Assembly: GCA_950097015.1 (NCBI GenBank)
Contig: CATNEN010000038.1
Location: forward strand, 20,558,001 to 20,622,000
DNA from: Macrostomum hystrix
Taxonomy: Eukaryota; Platyhelminthes; Macrostomidae
Direction: 5' to 3'
DNA: 64,000 nt
Shown here: one piece after another, positions 55,481 through 64,000 of the stretch
Numbering within the stretch: the first letter of the stretch is position 1
How the letters are laid out: each line of letters starts with the position of its first letter
Notes under the pieces: model-generated
The model's database searches: none
What the model was told of the DNA's origin: nothing
What the model saw: the letters and a program-made list of their open reading frames with translations, nothing else
Made by a program: the position numbers and the translations under genes

Positions 55481-55544
55481 TTCTACTGCAGAAGTGTGTT
55501 TTAGAGGCTCTACTTTCACAATACAGAAGCTATAAGCTCCAGCC

Positions 55545-55850
55545 ATGCTCGACTTACACGGCTCGCAGCTAGTTCTGCTGGCCATCCTAGTCTGCTGTCT
55601 GTGCAGCACCACATGCCAGGCATTCCGCCTGCAAACCGATTCCAGTTCGCACCTGGAGCACGCAGCAGCAGGTTTGGTTGCCAAGTTTGCTGATAAATCA
55701 ATTAATCAACAAGCGCCTATACGACTAGCAACCAATAATCGATTGGAGAAGAGAGGCCCGGAGATCATGATGCTGAGACAGATGTTCTGCGCCGAATACT
55801 GGAAAAGAGGCCTAGTACCGCCTGGATACCTGAAGTGCTCATTTGACTGA
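55545..55850 (+). CDS. Small secreted prepropeptide, candidate two-cysteine neuropeptide
   Basis: Encodes 101 aa on one exon, with a TATA box 65 bp upstream and AATAAA at 56067. Residues 1-26 are a strong signal peptide (QLVLLAILVCCLCSTTCQA). A spacer rich in Ser, Ala and Asn runs to the dibasic site LEKR at about 67-70. The terminal peptide after it, GPEIMMLRQMFC to LKCSFD, has two Cys 18 residues apart, suggesting one disulfide ring. A second dibasic site (YWKR) lies within the ring. This prepropeptide layout is typical of neuropeptide or peptide-hormone precursors. I do not recognise the family, and the function is inference. It is one of only two plus-strand coding features I support here. 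Confidence 0.65.
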   Translation: MLDLHGSQLVLLAILVCCLCSTTCQAFRLQTDSSSHLEHAAAGLVAKFADKSINQQAPIRLATNNRLEKRGPEIMMLRQMFCAEYWKRGLVPPGYLKCSFD

Positions 55851-56066
55851 CCTAATTGGAGCTGACTAACAGGAACACTGAGGAGCTTATAAATTAGATT
55901 CTGATGATTCTGATGAGGACCTGCTGTCAGTAGATAGAATTCTAACTGAAGCTTGTTTATTTGGGTCAGCAGTTGACGTCAGAGACGTTTAATTTTAATG
56001 TCCAATGAAGTTGAATCAATAACAATTATTTCTGTTTCTGTGGTAAGTGTAAACTAAAAATTTGAG

Positions 56067-56072
56067 AATAAA
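56067..56072 (+). terminator. Poly(A) signal of the prepropeptide gene
   Basis: AATAAA about 215 bp past the stop codon at 55850, a normal distance for a short animal 3' UTR. Confidence 0.45.
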
Positions 56073-56374
56073 CCTAAAAACCGCAACAAGTATTTCACTT
56101 GACTTCATTATAAAAAAACGCATGACAAAGCAGAAGTCATTGTGACCAATTATTGATTTCTTCTATGCTTCTGTTTGATGCTTCTGCAAAACTGTGACTA
56201 CTGATTTCATCAATAAATTACTTGTGCTTTTTAAATGCCAGATTATGGAGAGAATTTCGTTATTCTTCCTTTATTTATTAATTTCGACTTTCAATTTCAT
56301 AAAAATCTTAACCAGAAGCCAATTTAACGAACAGCTGGCGACAAACCAAATTACCGTACTGTACTACAACACGA

Positions 56375-58600
56375 TTCATACAACCAAATCGACACGATTC
56401 CTACAACCAATGCGACACGATTCCTACAACCAATACAACACGATTCCTACAACCAATACAACACGATTCCTACAACCAATGCGACACGATTCCTACAACC
56501 AATGCGACACGATTCCTGTAATCAATACAACACGATTCCTACAACCAATGCGACACGATTCCTACAACCAATGCGACACGATTCCTACAACCAATGCGAC
56601 ACGATTCCTACAACCAATGCGACAAGATTCCTGTAATCAATACAACACGATTCCTACAACCAATGCGACACGATTCCTGTAATCAATACAACACGATTCC
56701 TACAACCAATGCGACACGATTCCTACAACTAATGCGACACGATTCCTGTAATCAATACAACACGATTCCTACAACCAATGCGACACGATTCCTACAACCA
56801 ATGCGACACGATTCCTACAACCAATGCGACACGATTCCTGTAATCAATACAACACGATTCCTACAACCAATGCGACACGATTCCTACAACCAATCGACAC
56901 GATTCCTGTAATCAATACAACACGATTCCTACAACCAATGCGACACGATTCCTGTAATCAATACAACACGATTCCTACAACCAATGCGACACGATTCCTA
57001 CAACCAATCGACACGATTCCTGTAATCAATACAACACGATTCCTACAACCAATGCGACACGATTCCTACAACCAATGCGACACGATTCCTGTAACCAATA
57101 CAAAACGATTCCTACAACCAATGCGACACGATTCCTACAACCAATACAACACGATTCCTACAACCAATGCAACACGATTCCTACAACCAATGCGACACGA
57201 TTCCTGTAATCAATACAACACGATTCCTACAACCAATGCGACACGATTCCTACAACCAATGCGACACGATTCCTACAACCAATGCGACACGATTCCTGTA
57301 ATCAATACAACACGATTCCTACAACCAATGCGACACGATTCCTACAACCAATGCGACACGATTCCTACAACCAATGCGACACGATTCCTACAAACAATGC
57401 GACACGATTCCTGTAATCAATACAACACGATTCCTGTAACCAATACAAAACGATTCCTACAACCAATGCGACACGATTCCTGTAATCAATACAACACGTT
57501 TCCTACAACCAATGCGACACGATTCCTGTAATCAATACAACACGATTCCTACAACCAATGCGACACGTTTCCTACAACCAATGCGACACGATTCCTGTAA
57601 TCAATACAACACGATTCCTACAACCAATGCGACACGATTCCTACAACCAATGCGACACGATTCCTACAACCAATACAACACGATTCCTACAACCAATGCA
57701 ACACGATTCCTACAACCAATGCGACACGATTCCTGTAATCAATACAACACGATTCCTACAACCAATGCGACACGATTCCTACAACCAATGCGACACGATT
57801 CCTACAACCAATGCGACACGATTCCTACAACCAATGCGACACGATTCCTACAAACAATGCGACACGATTCCTGTAATCAATACAACACGATTCCTACAAC
57901 CAATGCGACACGATTCCTGTAATCAATACAACACGATTCCTACAACCAATGCGACACGATTCCTACAACCAATGCGACACGATTCCTACAACCAATGCGA
58001 CACGATTCCTACAACCAATCGACACGATTCCTACAACCAATGCGACACGATTCCTGTAATCAATACAACACGATTCCTACAACCAATGCGACACGATTCC
58101 TGTAATCAATACAACACGATTCCTACAACCAATGCGACACGATTCCTACAACCAATGCGACACGATTCCTACAACCAATGCGACACGATTCCTACAAACA
58201 ATGCGACACGATTCCTGTAATCAATACAACACGTTTCCTACAACCAATGCGACACGATTCCTGTAATCAATACAACACGTTTCCTACAACCAATGCGACA
58301 CGATTCCTGTAATCAATACAACACGTTTCCTACAACCAATGCGACACGATTCCTGTAATCAATACAACACGATTCCTACAACCAATGCGACACGATTCCT
58401 ACAACCAATGCGACACGATTCCTACAACCAATACAACACGATTCCTAAACCAATACAACACGATTCCTACAACCAATACAACACGATTCCTAAACCAATA
58501 CAAAACGATTCCTACAACCAATACAACACGATTCCTAAACCAATACAAAACGATTCCTACAACCAATACAACACGATTTCAAATACTGATACACACGATT
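56375..58600. repeat. 23-bp minisatellite, 2.2 kb
   Basis: About 97 copies of a 23-bp unit (acacgattcctacaaccaat plus gcg), with tacaac, gtaatcaatac and 21-bp tcg variants. Runs such as gcg-gcg-gcg-aac recur, so larger blocks have been duplicated. The right end degrades to aaaccaatac units. Long plus-strand open frames here are artefacts. Confidence 0.96.
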
Positions 58601-58604
58601 TCTA

Positions 58605-60240
58605 CAACGATTTTGACTTTTTTGAATCACTTGGATAACAAAGTACTATAGCTGAAAAGTATAGTACTTTTCCTACAGGTTTAAAAAGGTTTAAAAGGTT
58701 TAATGGTTTAAAAAACTTCCTGAATCCTGACGGCATTGTTCTTCAAATCTATACCGTAGGACATCTGCATATAATAAAAAGTGAATGAATTTAATGGAAT
58801 CTGATCGCTTAAATGAATCCTTAACAGAATTGAGGCAAGGATAAATGGCGTGATTTAGGAGCGAGATAAAAAGAGCTCGTTACACCGCTCCTAATCGGAA
58901 TTGAGACGACGAGCAACCCGCAAGGACCGACACGCGAAGACAATGACAATAATATGAGGCGACAGACTGGGCTGCAACGCGTGTAAAAAATATAAATTTG
59001 CTAAAAATAGAGGGAGCGGCTATATACAATGGTAACACGGCTAAGTGGATAAAAATGGACGAGAAGTGAATGAGCTTGCTTTCCGTTGCGGTTTTTGAAC
59101 GCCCCTCTCTATAAATGGCATGGTATTCACGCTGTGGGAAGCGTGGGCTGGTGACTAGGCTATAGGCTACTGCCACCCGTTCTAATTTTTTTCAATTTCT
59201 TTATACTTTCTTTGTCCTATCGCCAGAGTCTCTATTTACTTAATGCATCCTTTTTGACATACTCTAGAATATAATCATTCAGGAGTATATTTTGGTTTTG
59301 TTATAAAACTCGTACTTAAAAATAGAACAGACAAATATTTGGTCTTTGATGAGTTAGTACGAGGATATTCTGACTATGAATTGGGAAATGACCTTTAAAT
59401 GGAATTTTTCAAGGCAAGAAAGTTCCCTAAATGAGGCTATCTAAATGGAAACGAGATTTTTCAGCAGAGATAAGCTTTTAACCCGGAAAAATACGAACAA
59501 ATAAAATAAACGACTGTCTGTGTGGGTTTAAACAAAAAAGTAGCAGGAAAATCTCATTTGCTGTCACATATATATATATATACGCAATATATATATACGC
59601 AATTACTATATTTGTAAGAAATGTCTACTGAATTGCCAAGACTAACATTGTTTGATAATCCGTTTTTTATACAATAGCTTGTCAAACACTTTCCATTCAA
59701 AGTAGACTATACTTAAAAAAAGTGAAACTGTATTTGAGTAAGCCAATGCGCGGATGTAGCTACGGTGAATGCAAAATCAAGTATATACTCTTTCAACGCT
59801 GTATAAATAGTATGGACAATAAAAAAGTTTGACCAATAATAAAAGTACAAGCTGCACTAAAAAACCAAAGAAATTGCACAGACCTTCATAAATCTCATCA
59901 GAACACACCAGTCTGTGCTGTGCATATCTTGAAGCTGTGAGCCGGAATGACTGCATTGTGCTCAATAGTGTGCTTAAATGTGAAGGCGAAGGGAAGTAAA
60001 AAATGAACTTTTAAAATAGGATTACTCATACTACTAAAAGTAGTCTAGAATAAATAGTATCAAGACAAGCCAAAACGTTTGAAATATAAAGTCTCTCCAA
60101 TTCACAAAAAACAGAAAATGTACATATCTACCAAAAACTAGTGTAATTAGCAAATTAGCAAACAATACTGAAATAGTAGTTCATTTGATTATTGGGACAA
60201 TGTTTAGCAGCGAACTGTATGTTAATACTCCAAACAAGAC
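58605..60240. other. Intergenic spacer with TA microsatellite
   Basis: AT-rich and without a recognised gene. It holds a TATATA run at about 59565-59600. Confidence 0.4.
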
Positions 60241-60249
60241 GATTCAGGC

Positions 60250-60370
60250 AGTTCTAGCCCAAGTTAGAGCTTCTGACTTCCGACTGAGAGGTTCGGGGTT
60301 CGACTCCTAGGCCAAGTGGATGAACTTGTGAGCAAGATACTCAATTGCGAGGCCACAACATTGTTTGGAA
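60250..60370 (+). mobile_element. SINE head with Pol III boxes (second family)
   Basis: A-box-like tagcccaagttagagc and B-box-like ggttcgactcc, followed by gtgagcaagatactcaattg, which resembles the conserved body of widespread V-type SINEs. Confidence 0.5.
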
Positions 60371-60384
60371 TAAACTTTAAACAT

Positions 60385-60600
60385 GAGTTCAAGGGAGCGA
60401 ATGGCAGTTAACATTTTTTCCTCTCGCACCAAGGTCCTGAGCTCGATTCCGCGGAGAGGCCACATCTAATTATGGCGCAGCCGCGGAGAGAAGGCAGCTG
60501 GGGGCTTGTTGTGCCATTTATGCCCTCAGAGGGCCAACCACCAAGGCACAGTGAGCGTACAGTGCCTGACAATGAGAAAGTCAGGCCAGATGATGATTGG
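60385..60600 (+). mobile_element. tRNA-derived SINE, 3'-truncated copy
   Basis: Fifth copy of the family at 13725-14062 (ctcgattccgcggagaggcc; cagccgcggagagaaggc; gcctgacaatgagaaagtca). It breaks off after ggccagatgatg, without the usual tail. Confidence 0.7.
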
Positions 60601-60654
60601 CTATGTGGCACTTAATTGCTAGTCTAGATAGCCATACATAGTTCAGTCCATGGA

Positions 60655-60722
60655 CCGTAGTCGGAGTCGGGAATCGAACCCCCGACCGTCGGACATTCTA
60701 ACCACTAGGCTACAACCCCATT
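60655..60722 (-). mobile_element. tRNA-like SINE head
   Basis: Read on the minus strand: ttgtagcctagtggttagaa, then ggggttcgattcccgac. It is closely related to the units at 18760-18957. No complete tRNA fold is evident. Confidence 0.5.
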
Positions 60723-60880
60723 CAGTAGTTAAGTTATTAATGATATATACACAGACGCGATTCGACAAAAAACGCAGATTATTAGAGTATTTTTTTACAA
60801 GCAAGCACACGGGTAAAGAGATATCTACACTATCAATAGCTGCTTAAAAATATAATCAATTTGATTAATTAGAAAACGCC

Positions 60881-60886
60881 TTTATT
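60881..60886 (-). terminator. Possible poly(A) signal of the SLC4-like gene
   Basis: AATAAA on the minus strand about 150 bp past the stop at 61035. Confidence 0.35.
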
Positions 60887-61034
60887 TAGCAGCTGTATTT
60901 TTCATTGCTAAAGCTTAAATTTGAATAGCTAAGTGCGATTATATAAAAGTGCATCTATTCTAAAACAAACAAGGACAGAAGGATAGATCTCCGGGTAGAA
61001 CACCGGGCAGCGGGTTAATTAAACCCGGTCGAGC

Positions 61035-63996
61035 TCACAGGAATTCCACAGCTTCATCTGGACTGCCTGCGTCGCCTGTTGGCCGAAGGCCGCGTCGCTG
61101 CTTAGAAGACGTCCGCCGCGTCTGATTGGCTGTCGCACTGTTAGCGAATAGAATCGGCCTGCGAATTCGTGCGCCGATTAGAAAACTGCTACCAATGGCT
61201 TCGATTCTGGGAGTGGCCGGCGGAGAAGCCTGCGAGATATTCATAGCGGCATCGCCATCCGAATCGAAGGCCGCAGCAGCAGCGGCAGCGGCAGCAGCAG
61301 CTTGCGGACACAGAGGCGGATCGAACTGGGAATTCGAATTTTACAGAATAAATATTTTTAAATCAGTCAATGGACCAAAGGGATTTCAGACGGACAGTCA
61401 GTGGGATTTTAGAAAGACAGTCCCTAGGATTTTAGATGAATAGCCAATGATATTAAAAATAGATAGTTGATTTATAGATCAGATGGATGGTCAATGGGAT
61501 TTCAGATGGATGGTCAATGGGATTTCAGATGGAAGGTCAATGGGATTTCAGATGGATGGTCAATGGGATTTCAGATGGATGGTCAATGGGATTTCAGATG
61601 GAAGGTCAATGGGATTTCAGATGGATGGTCAATGGGATTCTAGATGGATGGTCAATGGGATTTCAGATGGAAGTTCAATGGGATTTCAGATGGATGGTCA
61701 ATGGGATTTCGGATGGATGCTCAATGGGATTTCAGATGGATGGTCAATGGGATTTCAGATGGATGGTCAATGGGATTTTGGACGGATGGTCAATGGGATT
61801 TCAGATGGATGGTCAATGGGATTTCAGATGGATGGTCAATGGGATTTCAGATGGATGGTCAATGGGATTTCAGATGGATGGACAATGGGATTTCATTTGG
61901 ATATTTTAATCACACGGCTTCGGATTAACTAGGCCAGGGTTTAACCAACAATCAGTCAAGGTATGCTTGAAAGCCATTCTCACCTCGGCCAAGCGCAAGT
62001 TCCATCTCGAACAGCAGTATCTCGCACTAGCCGCATATATTATTAGTGTCAAACAAGGTGCAACTGCTAGCAGACAACCGCAGACTATTTGACCGATCTT
62101 AGACAATGAGTAAAACATAACAATGGAAGAAGCGACAGCCACGCCGCTTAGTAGGGCTAGCAGACAAGCTTGAAGGGCCCAGTGTGCCAGACCAGTAGAA
62201 TGTTTTCCTATCCGATTCAACGCTGTCAGCTTTGGCAATCCAATTAGGCTAAGCAGTCGTCCTGGAATTTGATTGGTTCGCAGACGCGCCACAGCCATCA
62301 ACGCTACTAGTCCGTGAAGAGCTGCAATTAGCGCCAGTTGACTACTTGCCACTGATGAAGCTTCCTTGATAGGCGCCACTGCGATAACAATGGAAATCAT
62401 CGCTCCAATCAAAGCTAACAGACTGCCCAATAGAAAGGCCAACGAAGGCTGACGACGACAAGCGGCAGAAGGTGCGCTAGGAGTCAAGAAAGAAGTCACT
62501 GAAGCTACTGATCCAATAGTTAAATCTGCATCGGAGCCAATCAGAGGCCAGCCAAGTAGACCAGCTAGTAACGGCATGGCCACCCCAACTAGGGCGCCAG
62601 CCAGATGCGCTCCGCCAATCCGATCCAGTTTTTCATCGCTGACGCAAACTGACCGATCGATAATAACTAATCTACGAAGCCAACAGGCGGCGCATTCGCC
62701 TAGCAACAGAACGGCGGCACTGGCGCCAATTGCAATGGCAATAGCATGGCTGGTGGCTCCGACATTCGCTATCTCCATGGTAACAAGTTGCCATGGTAAC
62801 AAAACTAATGAACTATTAGATGAGTTGAAATTGGACTGGTTGAATAATTCAGATGCCATAGGTTGATGTATCTCAGGTAAGCCAACAACAATAGCCAAGC
62901 TAGATATTATTACAAAAGCAGTTGGCGAGACAACAATATTGCCAAGGAATCGTTTAACACCGGCATTCAACCTGTCGGATTGGTGACACAGCTGACGCAT
63001 TTGAATGGCCAAGAACAGTACTCCGAGGCAGACAATAGCGGCATAGGAGGAGCTAAGCGATGCCGCTGTCCAGGACAACAGAACAAAACCAGAGAAGCCG
63101 GATAGCAGCTCCTCCACGCCAGCTGTGAGACTGTACATCCAGTGGGACGGAGCTAACAGCAGGCAGCCGCTCGACCACAAGGCGCAATAGAAACAGCAAA
63201 GTGATCGAAAACTAATCCAAGATAGGCCAAGTCCATTAGCAAGCAGACAGATGGTCGCTTCAATGGTCAGAGCAGATGCTGACGGGCCAAGAACAATGGC
63301 CAGATCTTTACTACTGCTGAAAGCTGATAGAAGAAAGGCGGACACTAGCTGAGCAAATCCGGCAGCTAGCAGGGCGACACTAGCTCCGGCTCCGCGATTA
63401 TAACCTGCTTTTGTAGCAAAAAATGTTCCACCAGCTGCAGTCCAAGCAAGCGCGCAAGCAAGCAATAAGCAGATTAACCGAGTCACGCTGACACTGCGTG
63501 ACAGAGCAGGCAAGGAAGACGCTAAAACAGCCGATCCGCACTTGGACCAGCTCGGAACAATCTTCCTGAGTAGACGCACGTCAGCCAATAGACCGACTGG
63601 CTCATTTCTAACGAACAATCGAGCATCCGCCGACACAATGTTTGTGGCCAATAGCGAGGCCTTCTCAACTGTGACTAGCTCTTCAATGGCATCTGGCGAC
63701 CAAGCGGACGGATGAGCCGGTACTAGCACAGCCCTGTCTAAGAAGCTGTGCAGATACTGGACAAGTTCTCGACGTGGCCTACGCCTGGCTGTTAGCGGCA
63801 TGGAATTGGCTATTGGCCAATGATCTAGCTCAGCCAATTGGCGCTGAAATTCAGCATCTCCGCATAGGCAGGCGAATAGACGACCAACCTGACGACAGCC
63901 TGTTAAGAATAGGCAACGAATCGGCTGCTGACTGAGCAGTGGACAATCAATAGTAGAGCGCAGATGGCACAGCAGCAGCAGGGGTGATTGCATCAT
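61035..63996 (-). CDS. SLC4-family bicarbonate/anion transporter (5' end may be off-window)
   Basis: Two exons (61984-63996 and 61035-61325), phase 0 at the junction, give 767 aa to the stop. Residues 25-95 match the cytoplasmic SLC4 domain (RCLFLTGCRQVGRLFACLCG; LHSFLDRAVLVP). From about 134 come GLLADVRLLRKIVPSW, LAIVLGPSASALTIEATICL, the VEELLSGFSGFVLL helix and GNIVVSPTAFVIISS. Then IIDRSVCVSDEKLDRIGGAH followed by GLLGWPLIG parallels the DQQIT...KLKKGAGYHLD and GLPW region. About twelve hydrophobic segments are present. The C-terminal exon is a polar tail with ten Ala. Family knowledge: SLC4 proteins move bicarbonate, chloride, borate or related ions across the plasma membrane. Divergence at conserved positions (GLPW reads GWPL) leaves the substrate open. 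ATG at 63994-63996 is at the window edge, and typical SLC4 N-termini are much longer, so it probably continues to the right. Confidence 0.8.
61465..61905. repeat. 23-bp minisatellite in SLC4-like intron
   Basis: About 19 copies of a 23-bp unit (agatggatggtcaatgggat plus ttc), inside the only intron detected (61326-61983). Confidence 0.95.
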
Positions 63997-64000
63997 AGAT

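Noticed and set aside
56194-58651. Asn/Thr/Arg-rich open frames over the 23-bp array
   Set aside because: All frames cycle through the same repeat and no start context or conserved domain is visible.

Overview
This is eukaryotic, animal nuclear DNA. Nearly all recognisable genes lie on the minus strand and are split by spliceosomal (GT-AG) introns. Exon reconstructions are mine, read from homology, splice consensus and reading-phase agreement, with no transcript data. The species is not identified. A Single-minded homologue, metazoan-type transporters, an ionotropic glutamate receptor and a hammerhead ribozyme inside a tRNA-promoter short repeat (as in schistosome Sm-alpha elements) fit an invertebrate, possibly a flatworm or another spiralian. 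That assignment is weak inference.

Layout, left to right: (1) 136-593 +, the end of an unknown tail-anchored coiled-coil protein. (2) 1890-14537 -, a seven-exon bHLH-PAS transcription factor of the Single-minded (SIM) type, whose introns are filled with minisatellites, SINEs and one hammerhead-ribozyme element. (3) 16810-18003 -, an intronless SLC35C1-like (GDP-fucose) transporter. (4) 20736-29055 and 30710-36734 -, two tandem, protein-identical seven-exon ionotropic glutamate receptor genes that lack the amino-terminal domain. (5) 39167-40021 -, an NAA60-like N-acetyltransferase. (6) 40245-41535, a SINE, a MITE-like element and a foldback element. (7) 43323-49220 -, an eight-exon phosphatidate cytidylyltransferase with a 33-nt microexon and a coding minisatellite. 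(8) 49.2-55.4 kb, mostly empty, AT-rich sequence with a SINE and a 5'-truncated DDE transposase. (9) 55545-55850 +, a small secreted prepropeptide with a TATA box. (10) 56.4-58.6 kb, a 23-bp minisatellite. (11) 61035-63996 -, an SLC4-type bicarbonate/anion transporter that probably continues past the right edge.

The dominant architectural feature is tandem repetition. Most introns carry their own private minisatellite (units 13-46 bp), often running almost from splice site to splice site. The most unusual single element is a hammerhead ribozyme lying between Pol III A- and B-box-like sequences in a SIM intron. The genes do not form a pathway; this is an ordinary mixed animal locus with an exceptional repeat load.
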